A stretch of 64,000 bases of DNA from Arthrobacter sp. B1I2 (GTDB lineage Bacteria > Actinomycetota > Actinomycetes > Actinomycetales > Micrococcaceae): positions 234,311-298,310 of the forward strand of contig NZ_JAUSYC010000002.1 of NCBI RefSeq assembly GCF_030816485.1, in the 5' to 3' direction. Position numbers and translations under genes: made by a program. The notes beneath the pieces are model-generated. The model was not told the DNA's origin and did no database searches. It saw nothing but the letters and a program-made list of their open reading frames with translations. This document shows positions 37,197-45,764 of this stretch, one piece after another (the first letter of the stretch is position 1; the number at the start of each line of letters is the position of its first letter).

Positions 37197-38210
37197 TCAG
37201 GGACGCCGGATTCTCTTTCGAACGATCGTGGACAGGGTGACGGCAACAATCAGCGCGCCCCCGTAGAAGGCGTCCTGGACCCATCCGGTAAGTCCGAGGA
37301 GGTTCAGCCCCGTGACGCCGGTGATTAGGAAGTAGATGGCAATGATGCATCCCCATGGGTTGAAGCGTCCGGGATTGACGACAGTGGTGCCCAGGAAGGC
37401 TGCGGCGAAGGTCGGCAGCAGGTAGGACGTTGCGGAGCTGGCCTGGAAGGCGCCCAGTTGGCCGGCCAGCAGGATTCCTGCAAGCGTGGACATGAGTGAG
37501 GAGCCCACGAAGGCCATGGACCTCAACCGTTCGACCCTGACACCGGTGAGCCGTGCCATGTCGGGATTTTCCCCGACAAAGCGGATTCGGCGCCCCAAGG
37601 GGCGGAAGGCAAGGACGTACCATAGGGCCGCTGCGAGCACGATCCCGTACCAGAACGACAATGGAAGCCCGATAAACCGGTCGTTGACCGCTTTGGACAT
37701 CACCCGGTCGATGCCCGTCTGAATGATCGAGTCGCTGAGCCAGTTGGCCAGACCCAGCAGAAGTGTTCCCATTCCGAGCGTTGCAACGATTGCGTTAACA
37801 CCGACCTTGACGACCAGGAGGGCGTTTACCCAACCAATGGCCAGTCCGACGATGAGTGTGATCACTAGAGCAACAGGCAAAGGGAGCCCGTATTTGTCGC
37901 CGTTTAGGACGACCATCAGGGTTGCACCCATACCCATGGTGTTGGCGACGCTCAAGTCAAAGTCTCCAACGGCCAAGGGCATCAACAGTGCCAAAGTCAG
38001 GACGACAAGTACTGATTGCGTTCCGAAAATGGTGTAGAAGGTGATCGGCTGCAAGAACTTGTCGGGCACGGCTACCGCCAGGGCAAGTGCGAGAAGAACC
38101 CATATGAGAACCAGCGCGTAGCGGTTCAGGCCCGCTGACATGCCGCTCCATCTGGGTCGGGAATGACCTGCGAGGGTCGGATCAGCCGTGGTTTGCTCTA
38201 CTGCTGTCAT
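37197..38210 (-). CDS. Rbs-type ABC transporter permease (importer 2)
   Basis: 337 residues, RbsC family. MPLAVGDFDLSVANTMGMGATLM and AAFLGTTVVNPGRFNPWGCIIAIYFLITGVTGLNLLG are the conserved loops, with 8-10 membrane spans. It is the only permease of importer 2, so it probably forms a homodimer, whereas importer 1 has two. Confidence 0.93.
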   Translation of the reverse strand: MTAVEQTTADPTLAGHSRPRWSGMSAGLNRYALVLIWVLLALALAVAVPDKFLQPITFYTIFGTQSVLVVLTLALLMPLAVGDFDLSVANTMGMGATLMVVLNGDKYGLPLPVALVITLIVGLAIGWVNALLVVKVGVNAIVATLGMGTLLLGLANWLSDSIIQTGIDRVMSKAVNDRFIGLPLSFWYGIVLAAALWYVLAFRPLGRRIRFVGENPDMARLTGVRVERLRSMAFVGSSLMSTLAGILLAGQLGAFQASSATSYLLPTFAAAFLGTTVVNPGRFNPWGCIIAIYFLITGVTGLNLLGLTGWVQDAFYGGALIVAVTLSTIVRKRIRRP

Positions 38211-38225
38211 TGTCTTTTGTCCTGC

Positions 38226-39155
38226 TTATCGGGTGAACTGGTCGTGATTTGCCCACCAGTGGTCTGCAATATCGATGCGTCGCGCAATCCAGGCGTCGCC
38301 CTTGTTTTGGACGTAGTCGATGAAGTCACGCAGCGCGGCGGTGCGACCGGCCTGGCCGATCCAGCGCGGGTGCAGCCCAATGGACATCATCTTGGGGTGG
38401 GTCGCGCCTTCGTCCCACAGGTAATCGAAACCTGACTTCAGAAGGTTGAACCATTCATTGGGGCTGCCTGAATTGCCAAGGGCGAACTGGACGTCGTTGT
38501 AGACGAGGGAGTAGGGCACGATGAGGTGCTGCTTGCCCTTTACTTCTGTGAAGTAGGGCAGGTCATCGTTGTAGGCGTCGGAGTCGTAGCGGAAGCCACC
38601 TTCTTCGACGAGGAGTTCGCGGGTGTTGACGCTTGCTCCATAACGGCAATACCAGCCTTGAGGCCGCTGTCCCGTAGTCTCCTCAATCACTTTGATGGCG
38701 GACGCGATGCGGTCGCGTTCCTCTTCACGGTCCAAGAGCCAGTGCTCTTCCCAACGATATCCATGGCTGCACGGTTCGTGTCCGGCTTCCTTGAGCCACT
38801 GGGCGACTTCTGGATTGGTTTGGAAGGCTACAGCAGCGGCGTAAAAGGTTGTCTTGACGTCGTAGGAGTCAAAGAGACGCTGCAGGCGCCAGATGCCCGC
38901 TCGGCTGCCGTATTCGTAGACCGATTCAGTGCACAGGTCACGGTATTGCGGATCGATATTGTAGGGAAATTCTCCCAAGCCTTCATTACGTCCATCCCCG
39001 TGGGCGAAGGAGTATTCGGAGCCTTCCTCCCAGTTCAGGACGAAGCTGACTGCGACACGGGCCCCGTCCGGCCAGAAGACTTTCGGGGTGTTCCGGCCGT
39101 AGCCGATCATGTCCCGTCGCGGGCCTGGGACATCATGGATGCGGAATTCTGCCAT
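38226..39155 (-). CDS. PuuE-like NodB-superfamily hydrolase (allantoinase / cyclic-imide hydrolase type)
   Basis: 309 residues, the length of PuuE allantoinases. Polysaccharide-deacetylase (NodB) barrel with VAVSFVLNWEEGSEYS near the start, TTFYAAAVAFQTNPEVAQWLKEAGHEPCSHGYRWEEHW in the middle and PKMMSIGLHPRWIGQAGR near the end. This subfamily hydrolyses cyclic amides: allantoin in PuuE, cyclic imides in the characterised imidases. No allantoate or ureidoglycolate genes are present. The next genes encode an amidase, a CoA-transferase and hydratases, so a cyclic-imide-opening role is my preferred inference. Confidence 0.85.
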   Translation of the reverse strand: MAEFRIHDVPGPRRDMIGYGRNTPKVFWPDGARVAVSFVLNWEEGSEYSFAHGDGRNEGLGEFPYNIDPQYRDLCTESVYEYGSRAGIWRLQRLFDSYDVKTTFYAAAVAFQTNPEVAQWLKEAGHEPCSHGYRWEEHWLLDREEERDRIASAIKVIEETTGQRPQGWYCRYGASVNTRELLVEEGGFRYDSDAYNDDLPYFTEVKGKQHLIVPYSLVYNDVQFALGNSGSPNEWFNLLKSGFDYLWDEGATHPKMMSIGLHPRWIGQAGRTAALRDFIDYVQNKGDAWIARRIDIADHWWANHDQFTR

Positions 39156-39263
39156 TTCGAGCCTCTATCTTGGGCTAAGCTGCACGCCGTGGCGGCAGGG
39201 GATTTCTGAAGGGATGCCTGCGCGGCCGGCATGATCAGCCGCCCCAGGCGCGTAGTGGAATAG

Positions 39264-39809
39264 TCAGGCGCTGACGCTGGCCTGCGGACGTCCGGACCAG
39301 TTTTTGTCAGGACGTGGAACGGGACGAGCGGGCTGCTCCCCGCCTCTGGTTTCCAAGTAACTCTCTTTGGGGACCATCACTTTGCGTCTAAAGATGCAGA
39401 CAATCTGGCCATCCTGTTTGTAACCGATGGTCTCAACGTGAACTACACCACGGTCGTTCTTGCTCTTCGATTCCCGCTTATCCAGAACCGTGGTTTCGCC
39501 ATAGAGGGTGTCTCCATGGAACGTTGGTGCCACGTGGCGAAGGGACTCAATTTCAAGGTTGGCAATGGCTTTGCCTGAGATGTCCGGTACTGACATGCCG
39601 AGAAGCAGCGAGTAAACGTAGTTGCCCACTACTACGTTCTGGCCGAAGTCGGTTGTCTCCCCGGCGTAGTGCGCATTGATGTGTAACGGGTGATGGTTCA
39701 TGGTGAGCAGGCAAAACAAGTGGTCGTCGTACTCAGTGATTGTCTTGCCTGGCCAGTGGGCGTAGGTCTCGCCGACTGTGAACTCCTCATAACTGCGGCC
39801 GAACTGCAT
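39264..39809 (-). CDS. MaoC-family acyl-CoA hydratase/dehydratase
   Basis: 181 residues, single hot-dog domain. YEEFTVGETYAHWPGKTITEYDDHLFCLLTMNHHPLHINAHYAGETTDFGQNVVVGNYVYSL is the MaoC hydratase region, with the Asn-His pair in TMNHHPLHIN. It resembles the itaconyl-/mesaconyl-CoA hydratase type. AAAGGAGAGG precedes the ATG at 39809; the start overlaps the amidase gene by 23 bp. Probably hydrates the CoA ester made by the family III transferase two genes upstream. Confidence 0.88.
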   Translation of the reverse strand: MQFGRSYEEFTVGETYAHWPGKTITEYDDHLFCLLTMNHHPLHINAHYAGETTDFGQNVVVGNYVYSLLLGMSVPDISGKAIANLEIESLRHVAPTFHGDTLYGETTVLDKRESKSKNDRGVVHVETIGYKQDGQIVCIFRRKVMVPKESYLETRGGEQPARPVPRPDKNWSGRPQASVSA

Positions 39810-41436
39810 GTGCCTCTCCTTTCTCTGATTTCGAACGTTTGTTGTCGGCATTTGGGGCCGGGTTTGCTGCGCCCGTCCGGGACCCTCCACCGGTATCCAT
39901 GGCCTTGCGATGACTTTCCAAGGCGTTGGCTGCGCCGAGGAGTATCCGCTCCTGCATTGGGGCAGCACCGAGCTGGATGCCTATTCCTGCACCGTGGCTG
40001 TCAGAGCCCCAAGGAAGCGAAACCGCAGGGAACCCGGTGAGGTTGTACGGTACGGCCAAGCGGGTCATGGCAGATTGAACCGGCACTTCGTGCTTCCCGA
40101 GCCTGACGCTTGCGGCGTCATGTGCCGGCGCGGTAACAGCAACTGTTGGCCAAATGAGCACGTGACAGTCGTCGAGCGCGCCGCTCATTTGCTGACGCAT
40201 CCAAGCCCGTATGTGCTGTGCGCGGACGTAATCCGAAGCAAGCCTGAAGGCACCAAGCTCAAGGCGTAGTCGGACATCAGAAGGAAGTTCCTCCGGCCGT
40301 TGGGAAATGAGCTCATAGTTTGAAGCGAAAGCCTCCGAAGAGATCGTGACGAGTTGGGCCGCTGCTGCGTACTCCAATGACGGCAGGTCAACGGACACGC
40401 ATGTTCCACCCAGATCCCGCACCGCTGCGATGGCTTGATCCATGGCCTGCCGCACCTCATGAGCCAGGTCGTCCAAAACGAACTGGCGGGGGATGCCGAC
40501 GACCACGCCCTTCAGTGACGTCCAAGCCGTTTCGGAGGCTTTGAACGGTTCAGTAGACAGCACCTCCAAGGCCGCTGCAGCTTCCCGCACAGTCCGGGTA
40601 ATCGGGCCGACGTGGTCAAGGCTCGGCGCCAGCGGGTAGGTGTCGTGGCTTGGAATACGGCCCTGAGTTGGTTTCAGGCCCACGACACCGCACAGGGCGG
40701 CCGGGACGCGGATTGATCCTCCGGTGTCCGTTCCCAAGGCCAAATCCACAATTCCGGCGGCAACGGCCGCTGCTGAGCCGCCGCTGGATCCACCGGCCAG
40801 ACGGCCGGCCGCACGCGGATTTCCGACGCGGCCGGCGTCGCTGCTGGTGCTCAAAGCGCCATAGGCAAGAGCGTGCAGGTTCGTCATCCCTATCAGGAGC
40901 CCGCCTGCCTCGCGCAGTCGGTTGACCGCAACAGCATCTTCCTTGCTTGGAGACCGTCGAAGCGCGCGTGTGCCGCCGGTAGTGGCGTAACCCTTGACCA
41001 CAGTGAGGTCCTTCACTGCAAACGTCCAACCCGCCAATGGCAGTTGCTCTCCTCGGTTTAGGCGGCCTTCCACGTCTATCGCCGCAGTCCGCGCCTGGTC
41101 TGGAAGCAACGACGTGAAAGCGTTGAGTTCTTTCTGCCTTTCTGCCTCCCTCAGGCTCATTTCAACCTTTTCTCGGAGGGCTCCGGGTGCGTGTTCCTGA
41201 ACGCTGGAGAGGTGTTCTTCGGTCCGTGGATGGATAACGGGCGGAGGGCCTGAGACCTCGGACACGGCCGAAATCTCAGGCAACGGGGCCTTGGCCAGTT
41301 GTGCAAGCAGCCTGGACTCCTGTGCGAGAGCCTCCCGCCATAACGGCAAACGTCCCTCACTTTTTAGTCCCAAGGCCGACGAAACGCTGCGGAGCGCTTC
41401 GTCCGTCCAGACCGAAGGGGTAGTTTCCGTTGACAT
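39787..41436 (-). CDS. Amidase, amidase-signature family
   Basis: 549 residues. Catalytic Ser-cisSer-Lys: Lys in FAVKDLTVVKGYATTGG, the two Ser in GRLAGGSSGGSAAAVAAGIVDLALGTDTGGSIRVPAALCG. An N-terminal helical segment of about 100 residues precedes the core. GGAGG stands before the ATG at 41436. In context it could hydrolyse the half-amide released by the PuuE-like enzyme to a dicarboxylate and ammonia. Confidence 0.92.
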   Translation of the reverse strand: MSTETTPSVWTDEALRSVSSALGLKSEGRLPLWREALAQESRLLAQLAKAPLPEISAVSEVSGPPPVIHPRTEEHLSSVQEHAPGALREKVEMSLREAERQKELNAFTSLLPDQARTAAIDVEGRLNRGEQLPLAGWTFAVKDLTVVKGYATTGGTRALRRSPSKEDAVAVNRLREAGGLLIGMTNLHALAYGALSTSSDAGRVGNPRAAGRLAGGSSGGSAAAVAAGIVDLALGTDTGGSIRVPAALCGVVGLKPTQGRIPSHDTYPLAPSLDHVGPITRTVREAAAALEVLSTEPFKASETAWTSLKGVVVGIPRQFVLDDLAHEVRQAMDQAIAAVRDLGGTCVSVDLPSLEYAAAAQLVTISSEAFASNYELISQRPEELPSDVRLRLELGAFRLASDYVRAQHIRAWMRQQMSGALDDCHVLIWPTVAVTAPAHDAASVRLGKHEVPVQSAMTRLAVPYNLTGFPAVSLPWGSDSHGAGIGIQLGAAPMQERILLGAANALESHRKAMDTGGGSRTGAANPAPNADNKRSKSEKGEAHAVRPQL

Positions 41437-41472
41437 GTCGTCCTCCATCGCCTGCATCACTGACCCGCATCC

Positions 41473-42714
41473 TCAAATGATGTTGCCGGTTTTGAGGTGC
41501 TCGACTTCCGTGTTTGAAAGGCCCAGCAGGGACTTGTACACGTAGTCGTTGTCAGCCCCCACAGCCCGTCCGAGGTGGAACACCTCTCCGGGTGTTTCGG
41601 AAAGCCGCGCAACGGGGGCCTGGACCGTCAGTGGCTTTTCCAGTTCATCGTCCTTGACCGAAACAAACGTTTTACGGGCGATAAAGTGGGGGTCTGCCAT
41701 GATTTGCGCGGCATCGTAAACCGGCCCGGCGGCGACGCCAGCGGCTTCGAATGCCCCCAACACGGTCTCCAAATCGCGCTCCAATACCCAGGAGGCCACG
41801 AGATTATCCACCGTGTCACGGTTGGCCAGACGCCGGACCGGGTCCGCGAACTCCGGGTCCTCCTTCAGTTCAGGACGCCCGATGGCATCGTAGACACGAA
41901 GCGCAATCGTCTGGGCACTGCCGGACAGGGCGATCCAGCGCCCGTCCCGCGTCTGGTAGGTGTTGCGTGGCACGGAGATGTTCCACTTGTTGCCTACGCG
42001 GGTCTGGATCTCTCCCAGCTGGTCGAAGACCATAGTTGCCTGTTCAACGAAACGCGCCAAGGGCTCTACGAGGCTGAGATCGATCAGCTGACCTTTACCG
42101 GTTAGTTCGCGCGCCCTGATGGCGGCAAGGATGGCGAAAGCGCCATTGACGCCGGCAACGCAGTCGGCCAGCATGAATCCCGGCAGCGTGGGAGGCCCAT
42201 CGGCTTCCCCGGTGACGAAGGCAAACCCGCTCATGGCCTCACCGATTGTGCCGAACCCCGGCCGATCGCTCAGGGGGCCGCCTGCACCATATCCGGTGAC
42301 GTGCATGACAATCAGTTGGTCATTGACCGCGTGGAGTTCTTCCCACCCGATCCCCCACTTCTTGAGCGTCGAGGGCCGGGTGTTGAGGATGACGACATCA
42401 GCCTGAGAGGCGAGCTTCCTGAAGAGTTCCTGCCCTTCCGGATCCCGGAGGTTCAAGGAGGCAGTGCGTTTGTTCCTGCCGAGGCTTTTCGACATGAGGT
42501 TGACGTCGTCTTTACGCGCACCCCATTGCCGGATCGGGTCGCCGCTGCCGGGTTGTTCAACCTTAATGACTTCGGCGCCGTATTCCGCCAGGTATGTGGC
42601 AGCCAGGGGGCCGGCGACGAGCGTAGCCGCGTCGATGACGCGTATGCCCGAAAGCGCCCCTGGGCGGGCCGCGCCTTCGTTGGGTGTCAGTGTCTGTGAG
42701 GTTGTCGTCTTCAC
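41473..42714 (-). CDS. Family III CoA-transferase (CaiB/BaiF) 1
   Basis: 413 residues. N-terminal GIRVIDAATLVAGPLAATYLAEYGAEVIKVEQPGSGDPIRQWG is typical, and the catalytic Asp lies in PGFMLADCVAGVNGAFAIL. The frame is open to 42954, but the GTG at 42714 overlaps the lyase stop by 4 bp (GTGA), and homology starts there. Expected to transfer CoA from succinyl-CoA or another donor to the dicarboxylate, as itaconate/mesaconate CoA-transferases do. Confidence 0.92.
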   Translation of the reverse strand: MKTTTSQTLTPNEGAARPGALSGIRVIDAATLVAGPLAATYLAEYGAEVIKVEQPGSGDPIRQWGARKDDVNLMSKSLGRNKRTASLNLRDPEGQELFRKLASQADVVILNTRPSTLKKWGIGWEELHAVNDQLIVMHVTGYGAGGPLSDRPGFGTIGEAMSGFAFVTGEADGPPTLPGFMLADCVAGVNGAFAILAAIRARELTGKGQLIDLSLVEPLARFVEQATMVFDQLGEIQTRVGNKWNISVPRNTYQTRDGRWIALSGSAQTIALRVYDAIGRPELKEDPEFADPVRRLANRDTVDNLVASWVLERDLETVLGAFEAAGVAAGPVYDAAQIMADPHFIARKTFVSVKDDELEKPLTVQAPVARLSETPGEVFHLGRAVGADNDYVYKSLLGLSNTEVEHLKTGNII

Positions 42715-43586
42715 TGTTCTTGCGCTGCCTTGATGATGTTCTGGGCGCGGTAGACAATCGGGTAGTCCACGAGCCTGCCATCGACCATGAGGGCTGCGAC
42801 GCCCCGGTTCTCGCCCTCGGCGAAAGCATGCACGATGTTTTCCGCCTGGGCGACCTCCTCGGGAGAGGGCGCAAAGCCCTGGTGGGACAGTTTGACCTGG
42901 GTGGGGTGAATCAGCATTTTGCCCCGGTAACCCAGGGTTCGTGCCTGACGGCACTGCGCCAGGAAAGCCTCGGGGCTCTTGATACCGAGGAACGGACCGT
43001 CAAGGGGAGGCGTAATGCCGGCGACCCGGCTGGCGTTGACGAGAGAGCTCCGAGCGTACAGCAGCTCCTGGGCGTCGGGAGTGTGGTCGATCATGTTGAT
43101 TCCGACGTCGAGCATGTAGTCCACGAAGCCGAAGATACCTGCTTCGACCCGGTGGGAGGCGCTAAAAATGTCGACGGCGCGGTGGACACCCATCCCGGTT
43201 TCAATAAGAGGCAGGATCTTGATGCTTCCTTGGTCGATGCCTGCCTGCGCCTCGGCCTTGGTCAGGGCTTCGTCGACCGCCGCTACTGACTCGGGGTCGT
43301 CAGTCTTGGGCAAGACAATCCCGTTGAGGTTCGGGTGGACGACCGCGGCAACGTCGTCGAGCGTCCGGTCGGTGCCCATGCTGTTGACGCGGACATACAC
43401 GTTGTTGGTCGCAAACAACTCGGATGATACGAGGTCGTAGGCGACTTCCCGAGCGTAGGTCTTCTGGTCGTCGCTGACCGCGTCCTCGAGGTCGATGGCT
43501 GCGGCGTCAGCACCGTATTTGGGGATCTTTCGAACCTTCTCTGGTTCGGTTGCCGGGCAGAAGAGAAGGGACCTGAGTACAGTCAC
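42711..43586 (-). CDS. CitE-like/HpcH-HpaI family CoA-ester lyase 2
   Basis: 291 residues. LRSLLFCPATEPEKVRKIPKYGADAAAIDLEDAVSDDQK (standard DLEDAV), metal Glu in PLIETGMGVH, and GYRGKMLIHPTQVKLSHQGFAPSPEEV. GTG start with AAAGG upstream. A second lyase of the same family in one operon implies two different CoA-ester substrates or stereoisomers. It follows the gntR gene by 33 bp. Confidence 0.92.
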   Translation of the reverse strand: MTVLRSLLFCPATEPEKVRKIPKYGADAAAIDLEDAVSDDQKTYAREVAYDLVSSELFATNNVYVRVNSMGTDRTLDDVAAVVHPNLNGIVLPKTDDPESVAAVDEALTKAEAQAGIDQGSIKILPLIETGMGVHRAVDIFSASHRVEAGIFGFVDYMLDVGINMIDHTPDAQELLYARSSLVNASRVAGITPPLDGPFLGIKSPEAFLAQCRQARTLGYRGKMLIHPTQVKLSHQGFAPSPEEVAQAENIVHAFAEGENRGVAALMVDGRLVDYPIVYRAQNIIKAAQEQ

Positions 43587-43619
43587 AGTGCGGCCTTTCT
43601 AGGTCGGCCGCAGGACTAT

Positions 43620-44354
43620 CTACGGCCTTCGAGTAAGTTGGTCTGCCAGTCCGTAGCGTTCGCAGATAGCGCGCAGCGGCCCGGTTGGTTCGTAATCGGG
43701 TGCGATTGAGTAAATCTGGTTGGTGATCGATGACAGGATGTGTCCTGCCATCGCTTTTTCAGTTCCTTCGGCGTCCCGTGCCAGCCACAGACGCGCGATG
43801 TCCTGGTGTTCTTCGGATGAGAGCAGTACGTGCTGCTCATCTCTCCCGTAGCTGAAGCGGTAGCGGGAAAACTTCTCCCATACGCTCACTGTCAGTTTCG
43901 TCAGTTCGGTGGCAGGCCATTCTGGTCCCGCCCCATAAATTTCGAGATGGTAGTCGGTGTTCAGCTGTTGGAAATCGGTGGGGTGGAGATACACATCTTT
44001 CGAGTGTCGTTCCAGCACCAGGGTCCTGAGCCGGTTGGCTGCTTCTTCACTGTGGGTGGCGGCCGCGATACGGGCGGCCACCGGTTCGAGAGCCAGCCGT
44101 GCCGTCCCCAATGCGGCGACTTCCTCCACAGAGACGCCGGCTACAACAATCCCTTGTCGGGCGTGGCTTTCAAACCACCCCTCGGCTTGCAAGCGCCTCA
44201 GCGCTTCCCTCAGAGGAGTCCGGCTAACGCCCAGCCTGCTGGCTACGTCCTCCTGACGGACGCGGCTGCCAGGTTCGAGCTGCCCTGTCATCACCTCCAG
44301 ACGCAATGCGTCGGCGATGCGATCTACAAGAGTTCTAGTGTCAAGGCTGCTCAC
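43620..44354 (-). CDS. GntR-family regulator, FCD subfamily
   Basis: 244 residues. Winged HTH (EPGSRVRQEDVASRLGVSRTPLREALRRLQAEGWFESHARQGIVV) and the all-helical FCD effector domain with metal/ligand residues in YLHPTDFQQLNTDYHLEIYG and EEHQDIARLWLARDAEGTEKAMAGHI. The GTG start lies about 6 bp after a TATACT -10-like box (44361-44366), so the mRNA may be leaderless. First gene of the 32.7-44.3 kb operon; operator D overlaps its -35 region, indicating autoregulation. Confidence 0.94.
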   Translation of the reverse strand: MSSLDTRTLVDRIADALRLEVMTGQLEPGSRVRQEDVASRLGVSRTPLREALRRLQAEGWFESHARQGIVVAGVSVEEVAALGTARLALEPVAARIAAATHSEEAANRLRTLVLERHSKDVYLHPTDFQQLNTDYHLEIYGAGPEWPATELTKLTVSVWEKFSRYRFSYGRDEQHVLLSSEEHQDIARLWLARDAEGTEKAMAGHILSSITNQIYSIAPDYEPTGPLRAICERYGLADQLTRRP

Positions 44355-44381
44355 TCCTTCAGTATAGCGGTATAGTGTTTT

Positions 44382-44398
44382 TTGGATCCATTATCCGA
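44382..44398. promoter_or_regulatory. Operator D of the island regulon
   Basis: TTGGATCCATTATCCGA, between the divergent gntR operon (27 bp) and the Mct-like gene (97 bp). It is identical to operator F (53131-53147). Placed over the presumed gntR -35, it suits repression of both directions. Confidence 0.7.
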
Positions 44399-44495
44399 AA
44401 TCAGATTACGTGAGGGTCGCCACATCCGCAAGCCCCTCGAAATTGTCTTCACTTCAGGCCAAATTTCCTGGCCTTGAAAACACGAAAGGTGCAAC

Positions 44496-45743
44496 ATGGT
44501 CGCCAAGATTTCGGACGTCAGGGACAAGACTCCTGCCGCCAATGCAACAGTCCCAGGGGTGGGCCCCTTGGCGGGAGTGGAAATAGCAGAGTTTTCCGCG
44601 TTCGTCGCTGCACCGCTGGCCGGAATGACACTGGCGCAACTCGGCGCAAGTGTCACCCGGATAGATCCGCCCGGTGGCGGACCCGATCAGTTCCGGATGC
44701 CAGTGGACGATGATGGACGCAGTCTGTACTGGGCAGGGTTGAACAAGGGCAAGCAAAGCGTCGAGCTCAACCTCAAAGATCAGGAAGACCAGCGCGTGGC
44801 CCAAGCGCTCGTCGAGAGGGCCGGCATCGTTCTCACCAACCTCCCTGACAGGGGATGGTTGGCATGGTCCAACCTGAAGCGGATGCGGGAGGACTTGATC
44901 TGCATTCGTCTCGTCGGGCAACCGGACGGTGCCCCGGCAGTTGACTTCACTGTCAATCCCTCCAGTGGTTTTCCCTGCGCAACAGGCCCCTCAGACGAGC
45001 CCATAAATCATGTGCTTCCAGCCTGGGATGTGGCCGCGGGCCTTTACTTGTGCACTGGTCTTTTGGCAGCCCTTCAGCACCGCGAACGCACTGGCGAAGG
45101 ACAAGAAGTCCGCTTGTCGTTGACGGACGTGATGTTGGCAACGGTTGCCAACCTGGGCTACGTGGCCGACGTCCAAATCAACGGCCACGTGCGCCCTCCC
45201 CTGGGCAACGAAATATACGGGACCTTTGGCAAGGATTTCGTAACTGCCGATGACCGTAGAGTCATGGTGGCGGCACTAACCGATAGGCAATGGAAGTCAC
45301 TCACAGCAGCTACAGGCCTCGAGCATGAACTGACGCTCGCCGGGCAGGCGATGGGCCAAGAGGTCGCACATGACCGCGGGCGATGGCACTCGCGCCGCGC
45401 GCTTGAGGCCGTGTTGGAACCTTGGTTCGCCGCCAGGCCATTGATCGGCATCGTCCAAGCATTCAGGGAGAACGGGGTCCTTTTTGGTGTTTACCAGGAC
45501 TTCGGACAATTGGTTGGAGAAGACCCCTGGTGCTCTGAAGACAATCCGATATTTGCCCGTGTTCAGCATCCCGGCACGGGGTCCTATCTAACACCCTCCT
45601 CGCCATTGGCCTTTTCGGTGAGCCCTGGGTCCCCGCCCCTGCCCGCCCCTAGGTTGGGCCAGGACACTGCCCGGATCCGCGAGCTTGCCCGTGAGCAGGA
45701 AATGTCTGCCGACGGACCCGCACTACGACCGCACGAGGCTTAG
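44496..45743 (+). CDS. Family III CoA-transferase 2, 2-methylfumaryl-CoA isomerase (Mct)-like
   Basis: 415 residues. EIAEFSAFVAAPLAGMTLAQLGASVTRIDPPGGGPDQFRMPV, YWAGLNKGKQSVELN and NHVLPAWDVAAGLYLCTGLLAA (catalytic Asp) match the 2-methylfumaryl-CoA isomerase group as I remember it. That group shifts CoA within mesaconyl-CoA from C1 to C4. In the 3-hydroxypropionate bicycle this step feeds mesaconyl-C4-CoA hydratase, and a homologue of that is at 32703-33521. Assignment of the exact substrate is inference. First gene of a rightward unit with the MFS carrier. Confidence 0.88.
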   Translation: MVAKISDVRDKTPAANATVPGVGPLAGVEIAEFSAFVAAPLAGMTLAQLGASVTRIDPPGGGPDQFRMPVDDDGRSLYWAGLNKGKQSVELNLKDQEDQRVAQALVERAGIVLTNLPDRGWLAWSNLKRMREDLICIRLVGQPDGAPAVDFTVNPSSGFPCATGPSDEPINHVLPAWDVAAGLYLCTGLLAALQHRERTGEGQEVRLSLTDVMLATVANLGYVADVQINGHVRPPLGNEIYGTFGKDFVTADDRRVMVAALTDRQWKSLTAATGLEHELTLAGQAMGQEVAHDRGRWHSRRALEAVLEPWFAARPLIGIVQAFRENGVLFGVYQDFGQLVGEDPWCSEDNPIFARVQHPGTGSYLTPSSPLAFSVSPGSPPLPAPRLGQDTARIRELAREQEMSADGPALRPHEA

Positions 45744-45764
45744 CATGCTAGCCGACCATGCACG

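Noticed and set aside
38226..39155. Chitin or xylan deacetylase call for the NodB-family protein
   Set aside because: No signal peptide or wall-binding domain. Length and motifs fit the PuuE subgroup, and the neighbours are amidase and CoA-pathway genes.
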